Shown: positions 33,402 to 43,503 of the stretch, in pieces | How positions within the stretch are numbered: position 1 is the stretch's first letter | How the letters are laid out: the number at the start of each line of letters is the position of its first letter | From: Rutstroemia sp. NJR-2017a BVV2 | Lineage: Eukaryota > Ascomycota > Leotiomycetes > Helotiales > Rutstroemiaceae | Length of the DNA stretch: 64,000 nucleotides | Assembly (NCBI GenBank): GCA_002946415.1 | Contig: NJPS01000048.1 | Span: 1,612,001-1,676,000 of the forward strand | Reading direction: 5' to 3' | The notes under the pieces: generated by a model | Databases searched by the model: none | Told to the model about the DNA's origin: nothing | Seen by the model: the letters and a program-made list of their open reading frames with translations, nothing else | Made by a program: the position numbers and the translations under genes

Positions 33402-35167
33402 TGCATAGAATCCGATTCTACACGAGTGGAAAAAGATCAGTCCGTATAAAAAATAAGGTCTTTTCTCGATAAGCGTAAATAAATAAACTCTTGTGCGAGG
33501 TAAGTAAACAAAAAAGCTCACCCTAATCAATATGAAAATAGTACAGAAAGCCGTACAAGATCAAGTAAAATCAAAGCAATCAAATCATATATCTTCCCAT
33601 GGGCTCTGTGCTCAGCGCGCGCACATTCATATGAGGCTTCTTGTCTCTTAAGTCAGAATAGCTTCGTTTGTTGTTGCGATTGATGGGCTCGTCCCCAAGC
33701 TCCTCCGATGTCTTGAAACAAGAAACACGCGAAGGGTTTATTCTTCCTTCTGGTCTTTCTTTCGTTCTTCCAGTCTTCTTTTCTCATTCCATTTATGTTC
33801 GCGGACGATGATACCTCTTCCCTGGACCAATCTCGGCTTGCGCGGTGGGTAAACAATCTTCGCTATGGGTCCATAACCGTAGGTATCGAAGACGCGAAAT
33901 CCAAGGCGAGAGTAAGTTATTCATTCATTCATTCATCCATCCATCCAAGTGTGCACACCCTCAGCCCTCAATCAGGAAAAAATCAAGCAGCACCCAATCA
34001 AACAAACCAATAAATGCGCGTCTTTCACATCCACCATTGCCTCGAGGAAAACGACGAAAAACGCATGGACGTTATTATACTTGTATCTCTTCCAGCCCCA
34101 GCCATCCGTCCATCCCATCCATCATCCATGCCGTTGCTGTATCGATAACGAACGGTAGATTCGCTCGGCGGTGGCGATCGTGTTTCCCAAAATCCTCCTG
34201 TCCAATCACACCGGAGAACCTGCATTCAGTTCACACAAAACAACAGGGAAAACCTACTGCAGCGAACAGGCCTGAAGAGCCTTTTCTCGAATCAAAGTGC
34301 CTCGCGATATCCACTCGACCCAAGCCACTTTTTATTTCGTGTGCGTACGGTGCGACCTTGTGTTCGTCTCGTGAAGGTCTTTGGTGCTTCGATGCTTCAA
34401 AGCTGTTCTATCCGTAGCTTTATCCGTTGGTCGGTTCCTGATCAATTGCGAGGCATGTCATCCTCGTGGACATCGTTGCCACCATTTCTTCCACTTCGTA
34501 CATGTTCAGGAACCATTTTATTGTCACCTTAGGCATCATCGCAAGGCGACCAGAAGCATGTTCGTCTCTGTTCTGAGGCTTCCAGCTGCTGTGAAACCAA
34601 AGTTGGTTCGTCTGGCACCATTTAGCATGTCCTTTGCTTGATCATCGTTATATAGAATCTATTTAGTTCTTACGCGCGGTGGTACACAACAATGATTGCA
34701 GCAGTCTGACTCGTACAAGGAGAGACACTTAGAATACTCTCTACTAATTCTACACGGAGAGTCAGCACGGCAATAGTCGGCGACGAAGCTATGGATTCGT
34801 CGACTGTTTTCCGCTATGTTTACTCAAGGCATGGCGTGCTGCGGCCGCACATGCGGAAACTCTAACTTGAATGGCCTTGTGAATTAAAGCACTTGCGGCC
34901 GCACGCTAGGAGAGTATCAGTGTAGTCGGCGGTCGACGAGAATACCAGCGGCCGCGTGATGGAAAGAAAGTCTGTACAGCCGTTCAAGGGGGAATCTCAG
35001 GTCTTGATGGAGACAAATGATGAGATGCAAAAGTATAAGTAGGTCTCCTGGCCGTTAGGTCTCTTGTGTCCATCGTCTTCTACCATCAGTATTCTCTTTC
35101 TCTCTAACCGCAAAATTATATCTACACAACTGTCTCGCAATTCAAATCCCTCTCTCCGTCACTCAAA
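33402..35167. promoter_or_regulatory. 1.77 kb divergent regulatory region between the BTB and SDR genes
   Basis: No credible gene. It includes ATTC/ATCC repeats at 33920-33946, a CT-rich leader before the SDR start (35080-35160), a TATA-like AGTATAAGTAG at about 35031-35041, and three evenly spaced GCGGCCGC palindromes at 34840-34955 listed separately. Confidence 0.5.
34840..34955. promoter_or_regulatory. Three GCGGCCGC palindromes at about 54 bp spacing
   Basis: TGCGGCCGCA occurs at 34840-34849 and 34894-34903, and GCGGCCGC at 34948-34955. Core starts are 54 and 53 bp apart, close to five DNA turns. CGGCCG holds abutting CGG and CCG triplets, the type recognised by Zn2Cys6 factors. They lie 210-330 bp before the SDR start codon. 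Confidence 0.45.
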
Positions 35168-35992
35168 ATGACGAATGTGTGGTTTATCACCGGATCTTCA
35201 CGAGGCCTGGGCCTTGCCATTGCCCAAGCCGCCCTCGAAGCCGGCGCCTCTGTCATAGCTACTGCTCGAAAGCCCGAACAACTTACCAGCCTGGTGAACA
35301 AGTATGGCACCGACAGAGTTTTCCCCATAGCCCTCGACGTTACCAACAACGACGCAGTCCTTCAAGCTGTCAAGGCAGGCCATGAAAAATTCGGCCGGAT
35401 CGACTTTGTTGTGAACAATGCCGGATACGCAAACACAGCTGCCGTCGAAGACATTGATATCGAAGATTTCCGTGTCCAAGTGGACGCTAATCTTTTCGGC
35501 GTTGTCTACGTCTCCAAGGCTGTTCTTCCCATTCTCCGTCAACAGAAATCCGGCCATATTTTCCAGATCTCCTCCCTCGGTGGCCGCATCGGCGCACCCG
35601 GTCTTGCAGCCTACCAATGCGCCAAACGGGCCGTGGGAGGGTTTTCCACCGTTCTTGCCCAGGAAGTCGCTCCATTCGGCATCAAGGTCACGGTCCTTGA
35701 ACCTGGTGGAATCAGAACGGATTGGGCTGGCTCGTCTATGAACGTGCCTCCTGTGAGCGAGCCCTACCAGCAAACCGTCGGAGCGTTCGCTGAGATGCTC
35801 CGGCAATTATCGGGAAATGAGGTGTCTATTCCAAGCAAGATTGCAAACATCATCGTCAAGCTTACGAACGAGGCGGATCCTCCTTTGCGATTATTGCTCG
35901 GTCCTGATGCGGTGGAGTATGCTGGAAAGGCTGCCGAAGCCCTTGCTGCGTCTGATAAGAAGTGGCGTGACCTGAGTATGTCTTCGGCGTAG
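35168..35992 (+). CDS. Short-chain dehydrogenase/reductase, classical SDR (274 aa)
   Basis: NAD(P)-dependent oxidoreductase; the substrate cannot be told from sequence. Single exon with the start at the end of a CT-rich leader (TCACTCAAAATGACG). Seen: cofactor motif TGSSRGLG at residues 8-15, the acidic DV pair at 57-58, NNAG at 83-86, and the catalytic set N108, S135/S136, Y149 and K153 (YQCAK). A typical PG motif follows (LEPGGIRTDWAG). The Arg after GSS (residue 12) and the ATARKPE motif suggest NADP(H) preference. Length is normal for the family. No neighbouring biosynthetic genes are visible, so a secondary-metabolite cluster is not supported. Confidence 0.9.
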   Translation: MTNVWFITGSSRGLGLAIAQAALEAGASVIATARKPEQLTSLVNKYGTDRVFPIALDVTNNDAVLQAVKAGHEKFGRIDFVVNNAGYANTAAVEDIDIEDFRVQVDANLFGVVYVSKAVLPILRQQKSGHIFQISSLGGRIGAPGLAAYQCAKRAVGGFSTVLAQEVAPFGIKVTVLEPGGIRTDWAGSSMNVPPVSEPYQQTVGAFAEMLRQLSGNEVSIPSKIANIIVKLTNEADPPLRLLLGPDAVEYAGKAAEALAASDKKWRDLSMSSA

Positions 35993-37151
35993 AATCTAGG
36001 ACTCGCTCGTGTATTGGGGTGCTGGTTTGGTGTTGTTTATTTTTAAAGGTATTCCCCTAGATAGCCAAAGTTCTTTGTACTAGATATGATATGTAAATTC
36101 AGTCTCATTTGTCAATAGATTACCAAGCGAAGTGACTTCAAGTTGCTTATCGTGTACTCTATTGTTCCAAGTGAAGCATATGTATCTCTGATACCAAGGA
36201 CGGGCGAGGCTTGTTCTGCGTAAGCGGTATACTTTCTTTCTTTCTTGCTTTCTTGCAGGTGTGCAACTTTGCAGCTTGCCTTCTACTTTCGTTCATCCTA
36301 AATACGAAAATCGCGACACACACACACACACAAAAAAACATATTTGGGTCTACTCACACACACATCTCTTTTTTGTCGGATTGCAGACCGAGAATGACAT
36401 TTGGAATTATATCTGACCGAAAAAGGTGATTTTCATTCATACCGAAGAGTCAGCAATGACATATCATGCAAGTTATTCCATCCATCCTATCCTATCCCAT
36501 CCCATCCGCGGATGACGAGATCAATAGACGTATGAGAGAAATAGAAATGCTTCAATCAGGCAAGGACAAGATAGAAATGCGAAAAATCATACACGCGGAT
36601 ACCTACTTCGATGAGAACCATGCAACTTCCATCATCAAAAAATCCAAGCAAACACTAGCGCAGTCATCACAAGAAGTAAATCTTCATAAAAATTTCGTGT
36701 TTTCTTCATTGATATAGTAAGATAAATGATGATTCTGCTGACTGGAAAAATAGCACCCCACTTTGTGCAACGACTTCCGCTGCACACCAGGCACCCACTT
36801 CATTATTTCGTGAAGTGCCAGCAAGAAACACCAGCAAACGGTAACACACAGCATGCAAAGCCAGCAACTACCCGTAGTAGAAAACCTACCTCCCTCCTCA
36901 CCCTTCCCTTCCCCTTAGATTCTATGATACAAATGTTATGCCGGATCCTATTCCAGGCAACCTAGCCAGCCCATTGATTTGACACCCCCAATTTCCCGAA
37001 TAAATTCCGTATGCAAAGCCAATGCAGTGAAACAAGTAAAACTCCGGTGTCCTGTAACCCATCAGGAAAAGTAAAAGAGAAAAGAAAAAGAAAAGGCCAT
37101 TTCGTGCTTGTTTGTGTATTCGAGCCACAAGGCCGTAATAATTGCCGTCAT
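35993..37151. other. Convergent 3' flanks with simple repeats
   Basis: About 1.16 kb between convergent genes. It contains a TTTC/CTTT run at 36231-36256, CA runs at 36316-36332 and 36354-36363, and a TATCC/CATCC repeat at 36480-36505. No gene is recognised. Confidence 0.5.
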
Positions 37152-38171
37152 TTAACTCATATCCATTTCAATTTCCACGGCATGATTTGGCGTTGCTCCA
37201 TTTGTCGTGATTGCTCCAGTTCCGTTCATCATCATCATATCTTGGACGTGTCCATTCGTCATAGCATCCATAACTGGAGCTGGACTACTAGCTTTTGGTG
37301 TTTCGCCAGCCTCCAACACCATATCTCCTTCAAAGACGGGTACTGGTCCTCGAAGATTTTCAAATGTTTTTTCAAGGTTGGTGCTGACGAGTCGTCCTTG
37401 CTTGAGGTCCTCCCCAAACAAGAAATAGCCTTCTTGAGCTTCAACAAGATAACTGGCCAATCCTCTACTTTGCAATCGAATGATCGCATTCGTGACAGGG
37501 TAGTGATTTTCAATATATTTAGTCCAGCCGCGAACAGCCGCCTGGATATCTTCATCGGCGCTTATCATCGACCAACCAATACCCAGGTGTCGCGTGTAGT
37601 CGTCAATGTTCGGCTCAGTGGGACCAACACCACCGTTTGGAAGCGATGAGTTGACCGTAGGTAATGAGCTGTTCGCGAATTTGACTTCATCGGCCATTGA
37701 AGTAGAGCCTAGGTCAAGTCTCTGGCTCTTATGCGAACGGAGAATTGGTCGTTCTGGGCTAACGGCGCGCAAAGCTTCGGCTTTCGCCTTTTCTTCTGCT
37801 TCTTTTTCTTCTAACCAAGTTCCAGTTTGGCTATCCGCTGATAAGATGTAGCCGCCCTTGTTAGGTTTGATGAGCGTCATGCCCTCTCCGTAAACCCATT
37901 CATCTTCGTTCTCGATGACTGGTTCTGGGGCTTGCATGGGAAAGTATTCTTCGTCGCATAGCGAGGCTTCGTCTCTAGAGCGTTTGCGACCAGCTGTTGA
38001 TAAAGGCGCAGATGTTGGAGTGAGCCATGAACTTGTCGGGGGTGATGAATTGGCTTGTCTTGGGAAAGGTGAAGTGAATGTTGGTCGATGGAAGGAAGGC
38101 TGAGGAGGTAGATGCGGCGGCAAGGCTAGAACTGGAGAAGTGTGTGCAAAGGTTTGGCCGAAAGAACCCAT
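37152..38171 (-). CDS. Conserved-looking fungal protein of unknown function (339 aa)
   Basis: Not recognised. A single open frame of 339 aa starts at an ATG followed by a Pro/Ser-rich N terminus (about residues 1-65) with a basic GRKRSRDE patch likely to be a nuclear signal. Residues 75-135 contain EYFPMQAPEPVIENEDEWVYGEGMTLIKP and GYILSADSQTGTWLEEKEAEE, a charged, ordered segment. A second ordered block lies at about 190-270 (NIDDYTRHLGIGWSMISADEDIQAAVRGWTKYIENHYPV...GLASYLVEAQEGYFLFGEDLKQGRLV). The C terminus is acidic, Met/Asn-rich and disordered. The two ordered blocks and the clear coding character make it a real gene. A nuclear regulatory role is only inference. Confidence 0.7.
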   Translation of the reverse strand: MGSFGQTFAHTSPVLALPPHLPPQPSFHRPTFTSPFPRQANSSPPTSSWLTPTSAPLSTAGRKRSRDEASLCDEEYFPMQAPEPVIENEDEWVYGEGMTLIKPNKGGYILSADSQTGTWLEEKEAEEKAKAEALRAVSPERPILRSHKSQRLDLGSTSMADEVKFANSSLPTVNSSLPNGGVGPTEPNIDDYTRHLGIGWSMISADEDIQAAVRGWTKYIENHYPVTNAIIRLQSRGLASYLVEAQEGYFLFGEDLKQGRLVSTNLEKTFENLRGPVPVFEGDMVLEAGETPKASSPAPVMDAMTNGHVQDMMMMNGTGAITTNGATPNHAVEIEMDMS

Positions 38172-39709
38172 GATGGAGAGGGTGTTTACAGTTTTGGATG
38201 TCTAGATGGTCAAAGAAGAAGATAGAATTGGGGTTAAGTTTGATAACAAGTGGTGGATGTGATACTTTGTGTGAGGGTAGCTGATAGAAGATAGATAAGA
38301 TGTCGACGTATAGAGGTTTGGGAATGGGTGTAGGTATGGAGTATGTTGAGGAGGGAAGAAGTCGAGGTGGGGAAGGACGAGTGAGGAAGAGAAGGAAGAC
38401 AGAAGGGTAGGAGGGTGAAGGAAAGATGAAGTACTTAAATCTAAGAGATTTGGGTGAAAGGTGTGGATGGGAGAGAAAGAGAAACGGATGGGATGGGAAA
38501 GGGAAAGGGTAGAAATGCGAAGAAAGCTGAGATGGATGGACGGCTTCTGAAATGTAAGAAGAATTTGGGGTTGGGGTTGCTTCCCGGAAGCTCCAATTGG
38601 ACCGTTGTCACAGTGAAAGTAAAAGAACCTGGGAAAGCGAGAGCTTTGCGACTAGATCGGATTGGTGTTAGGGTCTTGTTAACAGTGGGCCTAATGACTA
38701 GCCGTCTGAGGGCGTTCTCATTGGTCAAACAAAGCTGACCAGTCACAGCGAATCAAGAGAGTCAAAGCACTTGGGGTAAGGATGGAGGATGCTGAACCTT
38801 GGAAAGCGAGAAAGAAACTTGGAGCACAACTTAAGGCCACACGAAGAGCAAAAACACCAGGGGTTATGGCGAAAAAGGTGGAAAACAGACAGGGTACATG
38901 ACGAAGCCGGTCCAAAAACGGAAAAGTGAAGAGGCCGGTCATTTCCATTGCGGATAAAGGAAAGGAATTAGCCTCACGAAAACCCACCAATCAGCGGCCC
39001 CTCTCGTTTCAGCAGGCGCTTAAGTAATCGAAAATGGCCTGAGGTCTTTTCCACTGTTGAATCTGGTTTAGTGTGGCTTTTTCTCGCTTTTTCTCGCTTT
39101 TCCAAGGAATCTGATCTGCTTCAGTACCCGGCTTGTGCAGGCGACTGCCTAAGGCACCAACGGCTTAAATTTAGAACACGGAGCCTTTTGGACAAGTGAC
39201 CTTTCGGAACATGCAACCTATCCAGGCCGATGCAAATTTGGGGCACCTCTCTAACCGCACTGAACACAACACACACTCCTGAAGAATGCAGCGAGATTGC
39301 AGCGGGAGAGCAGCTCCGGCCGATACGCTAGATATGAGCTAAACATCCTGTCGTGGAAAAAGAAAGAGAAATCCAGGCCCGCCGGTCAATCGACATGGAG
39401 TGGCTGCTGATAGGCCTCCTTCCTTAACGTACATAAACTAGAGACGTAGAGCTTAGCTGCGCAACGTGTTTTCGGTGTAACGGTGTAAACACTGAGCGAT
39501 ATGCTTTTTGTCCCAGAGAAGGGCAATTAGACGTTTGAGGCCCGCAGATTGGGTTTCAAACATGCTCACCACAGGCCTTCCATGCAGCTTCTTTACATGA
39601 TTCGGACAAACAAATCCCACGTTGTGCATGTGTTTTGAAGACCACTGGTTCGATTTGTGTGAGGACACTTTGTTAAAAGGGCTGATATAACTGCGTGTCC
39701 TTTATAAGC
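38172..39709. other. Upstream region of the unknown-function gene, otherwise empty
   Basis: About 1.5 kb. The first 350 bp are purine-rich on the + strand (AGAAGA, GGGATGGGAAAGGG) and form the CT-rich promoter/leader of the leftward gene. A leftward frame at 39453-39668 may be the tail of the eroded gene described next. Nothing else is supported. Confidence 0.45.
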
Positions 39710-40860
39710 CATCTCATACGCTGTGAGAAACTCCAAACGGTTCTTCTAAGTTGATTTCTCTACCAAGTCGATCTTCCAGCGCTGCCAGAGACGCAGCTAT
39801 GATCCATCGAAGCGTTGGTGAGCCTTTCCTTATTAACTGCATTGGAGCCACCATCAAGCTTTGTAATCGCTGTGCTGGTGGACGCTCAATATCGAGTGGA
39901 GTATCAGAGGTCTGAGAAGGAAGGGCTGTGATCGATTTTTAGACTTCCGTAGGCCTTCATGGTATTTTGTCTATGGATGCTGTTGCGCTTATTGCTTCTG
40001 GACATTGTAGAATTTCTGTGAGAACATCTATCGTAGTCTTCGAAAATGCATACTCACCGCAGCGAGCATGAGCGAGGGCAGGATTATCGACCCAGCAGAT
40101 TGTCAATGTGGACAGGATCGAAGGATCCATCAAATAGCGGTAGTGATGTAGCAAATTGTCCCGAAGCATCTGCGTATTTCCCTGGAAACCCCAGATCCAT
40201 AAAAACTTGACGTTCAAACCAAGGAAACAACAGAGAATCACGATCTGCAGAGTCGTTTGTACTGCAGCATTCGGCTTCGCCAAGAGCTTGTTCGAATCGT
40301 CGAAAGTTGTCAGAAAATGGCCCCGCTCTTTCATGTATTCGTAGGCAATAAACCGGTTCTGATAAGTGTTCTCATCGTAGGACTACAAGAACGATTAGCA
40401 AGTGGTTCTGCTTGGACAGAGGGGTATCAGATGGCGAAGAGATCTGAGTGCAATCGATCGCAGCTCCTCGTGTATCTCACTTAGCCTTGAACACAATGCT
40501 GTATCGTCAGGACTCAACCGTTGGTAGATTTTGGTAACAGCAGTCATACCGATGTGCTTTGAGGACGATATTCCTGTAGGGTTCATGCGCGTGCTGTCGA
40601 TATGACGTTCTACCTTAGTTAGTTAAGTTGACAGATGCAGGTTCGAGGCCCCTCATCACTAGCTGTACCGAGGTGAGGGGATTCTCCAAGAATTCTTCAG
40701 GCACACGATCTCTGTCATAGTAAGAAGAGCTGCAATATCAATCAGTACCTTACCATTTGGATGCTACACAAATATGACAGTTGTTGACGTGACAGCATTC
40801 ATTCCTAGGATCAGCCTTGCGTTGATTGTGCCCGACTCCTTAGTACGGCCTTCCTTTTAA
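39710..40860 (-). pseudogene. Eroded or unresolved protein-coding gene, family not recognised
   Basis: Several minus-strand segments read like real protein but cannot be joined into one clean model. Upstream, about 40740-40850 gives GHNQRKADPRNECCHVNNCHICVASK and then, after a 24 bp GTAAGG...TTGCAG gap too short for a normal intron, CSSYYDRDRVPEEFLENPLTS. Next come 40395-40610 (VERHIDSTRMNPTGISSSKHIGM...) and 39957-40390 (SYDENTYQNRFIAYEYMKERGHFLTTFDDSNKLLAKPNAAVQTTLQ...). After two in-frame stops (TGA, TAA at about 39935-39960), 39715-39925 reads PSQTSDTPLDIERPPAQRLQSLMVAPMQLIRKGSPTLRWIIAASLAALEDRL. Plausible introns exist at some joints, but the in-frame stops and undersized gap suggest decay. 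It could also be a live gene with introns I misplaced. Confidence 0.35.
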
Positions 40861-41013
40861 GATTCTCCGTCAATGCGCCGCCTTACGCGCATTGATGGGC
40901 ATTGAGATTACGATCATTCTGACCCTGATTTTGTTCTACTATTTCAATCCGGAGTGTCGCGGTACTTTACAACTAACTGAAAACATACACAAATATACAC
41001 CGATTTGAACAGT
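40861..41013. promoter_or_regulatory. Short promoter of the CH-domain gene
   Basis: About 150 bp before the CH-domain start codon, with pyrimidine-rich TTCTACTATTTC and an ATACACAAATATACACC leader. The decayed minus-strand gene abuts it. Confidence 0.35.
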
Positions 41014-43072
41014 ATGGCATCAGTTACCAATCTCGATAATGATGTGAAGAACAAAAGGGGGGATAGGGTTACGCCGGCTGCTGTGAACGAGGTGAGGCAG
41101 TTCATCGAGGAGTCATTAGGAGAGCCCCTGCCAGATGTTGGGGATGACCCAAAATTTGGAACTTACAATATCCTGGCTGCTTTGAAAGATGGAGTTGCCC
41201 TCTGCAAGTATGTGCTATCGAGTTTCTTCAAATTGAAGTTTGGTTGACAAGAATCGCAGGCTCGCAGCTCTCGTTGACCCCACGAAGGTGCGCGGCTTCA
41301 AACCGAAAGCAACCATGCCATTTATCCAACGAGAGAACATCGCTTTATTCCTAGCAGCATGCGAAAAGCCGCCACTTAGTCTTCATGCTCACGATAGGTT
41401 TCTCACGGTCGATCTCTACGATGCAAAAGATCCGGCGCAAGTACTTCAATGCATTGCAACATTTAGTAGAGCCGCGAACAAAGTTGATCCCTCTAAGTTC
41501 CCCAATCCGATCGGCGCAAAGGCTCGGGGTGATGTAGTCAGTCCTCAAGTTACGGGATCGTACTTAGGGACTGGTTTCAATAATAGGGGTAGAGAGGCTT
41601 CTAATGCTAGCACTACTTCTTCGACATACAAACCCACTACGTCTTCTCTGGTACCTTCACGAACTGGCGACTCGGGTGGCGCACGAAGCCCTGCGAAGTT
41701 TGGAAATGCGCCGACAACTTCTAGTGGTGTTAGTAGCTGGAGTAAGAAGTCTGACGAGAGCGCCACATCTCCGGCTTGGAACATTGCGCAGTACGGATAC
41801 ATGGGAGGGGCAAGTCAAGGTAATCTAGGAGTCGCATTTGGTGGCAGAAGACAGATAACAACAGCCGGTCCACATGTTCCCAGCTTGGCCGAAAAGGAGA
41901 AGAAAAGGAGAGAAAAGGAGGCCGAAGAGGAGCGACTGAAGATCGAAGCCGAACAGGAGCGCAAGCGACAACTGGAAGCCGAAGAGCAAAGAGCTCGCAT
42001 CGAGCAAGAAAAAAGGGTTGCAGAGGAGACGGAGAAACTCAGGCAAAGGACCCTTAAGGACAAGCGCGAATGGGAAGAACAAGAACGAAGATGGAAAGCC
42101 GAGGAAGACAAGAGAAGACAGGACGAACTGGAAGCCGAGGCCAGGGCCCAGGAGGACCGCAAAAGGTTAAGAAATACCAATGATTCCAGGCTCCAAGGAC
42201 AATTCCTCAGCCAATACCAAGCGGAAAATGGGCTAAACAAAAGAATAACCAATAGGAGCGATAGCAGCGAAAGCGAAAGAATCAAGCAACTGGAACGGGA
42301 ACTCGCGGAAGCCCGGGAACGCGAACGTCGATACCAAGCGGAGCGAATTTCCAAAGTCGGATCGGAACGCCATGTCACGGAGAACCACGATCTATCCCTA
42401 AGACTCAAGGAAGAACAATCCAAGGCCCGGCCCCGATCCCGCAGTCGCCCTCGTCTACCGGCCCGCAAGGATACCGACGAAACTTGGAGAGCCGATGAAC
42501 GCGACTATCTCCGCAAACAATGGAGCGCCCACGCCCCCAGCGAGGAAACCCCCCCAGCCAAGCCACCCCGTCCTCTCCCCGAGCCAACAACCACCGCTCA
42601 CCGGCCCACCACTCCAGCTCGTCCTCTCCCCGACCCAGCGACCTACGTCTCCCCCAACCGCACCGAGCGCTACCTCTCCAGCAACCCGCCGCCGCAGCCG
42701 CCCCGCCCCACAACAACGTACTCCGCAGAAACGGCCTCCTTCTCCAGCTCCGCGGAGCGCGACGCCGAAGACCTTCGGCGCGCGGCGTCGCAGACGAAGA
42801 CGAAAGCGGGGGGGTGGGCGAGTAAGTCGTTGCTTGAGAAGGAGATGGAGCTGGAGCGTCAGCGCCAGCAGGAGTGGGAGGAGGGCCAGAAGGAGGTTAA
42901 GGGGAAGGTGGCGACTGGTGCGGGCGTGAATGGTATTGGTGGGGGGATTGGTGGTAAGTGGGATGTTAATCAGTGGACGGGGTATACGGGAGGTGATGGG
43001 CAGAATAGGGGAACGCAGGGGATTGGAGCGGGGAGGAGAGAGATTGCGGGGCCGAGACCGCCGCCTCATTAG
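41014..43072 (+). CDS. Calponin-homology (CH) domain protein with coiled coil (668 aa)
   Basis: Probable actin-associated protein. Exons 41014-41207 and 41260-43072, intron 52 bp (GTATGT/CGCAG), total 669 codons. Seen: residues 20-150 form a single CH domain of the calponin/transgelin type (AVNEVRQFIEESLGEPLP, NILAALKDGVALCKLAALVDPTKV, PFIQRENIALFLAACEKPPLSLHAHDRFLTVDLYDAKDPAQVLQCIATFSRAA). Residues 150-270 are Ser/Thr-rich with a SYLGTGFNNRGREASNAST-like stretch. About 275-420 is an E/K/R/Q coiled coil (EKEKKRREKEAEEERLKIEAEQERKRQLE), and the last 230 residues are Pro-rich with several PPxP/PxxP runs that could bind SH3 domains. The upstream in-frame non-ATG codons are not used. The third base of codons is notably G/C-rich at 42420-42800 compared with neighbouring genes. 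Confidence 0.85.
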
Positions 43073-43503
43073 AGCGGGAAAGGGCTAGCTAGTTAAGGTT
43101 TTTGTGTGTGTGTATGTTTTTTTATTGCATTGCCTTTGGAATTTGGTGGGTGGATGGATGGGCGGATGCTTAGATATGGTGGGCGGAATAGTGACTATAA
43201 TCGCGACGGTTGATAGTGTTGGTGGATAACATTCCTAATAAGTGGCGTAGCGTCAAAGTATAGAATCTCAATAATAGCAATGGAGGAGAGCATGTTGCAG
43301 TATCATCTTTTTATTCTGTCAAAATATAATCATTTTGTCTTCTGCTGTATCTATTTCCATAGACCTAGGACTCCTGTGTACCTTTCACCACCCCAGTTCC
43401 TATCTTAAGGAGCCTGATATCCAAGACTCCAGTACAACCTAGAATAAACCTCCCGAACACCGAATCCACGTCCAAAATCAAATCAGCATATAATATATAT
43501 ACA
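43073..43503. other. Convergent 3' flanks
   Basis: About 430 bp between the convergent CH-domain and resolvase genes. It is AT-rich with TATAATATATATACAC at 43489-43504. No gene. Confidence 0.5.

Noticed and set aside
35168..38171. Possible secondary-metabolite cluster around the SDR and nearby genes
   Set aside because: No synthase, cytochrome P450, transporter or pathway regulator lies beside it; neighbours are ordinary cellular genes.
40630..40665. B-box-like GGTTCGAGGCC suggesting a second tRNA gene
   Set aside because: No T-stem pairing, no A box at the right distance and no terminator; the segment reads better as part of the eroded protein gene on the other strand.
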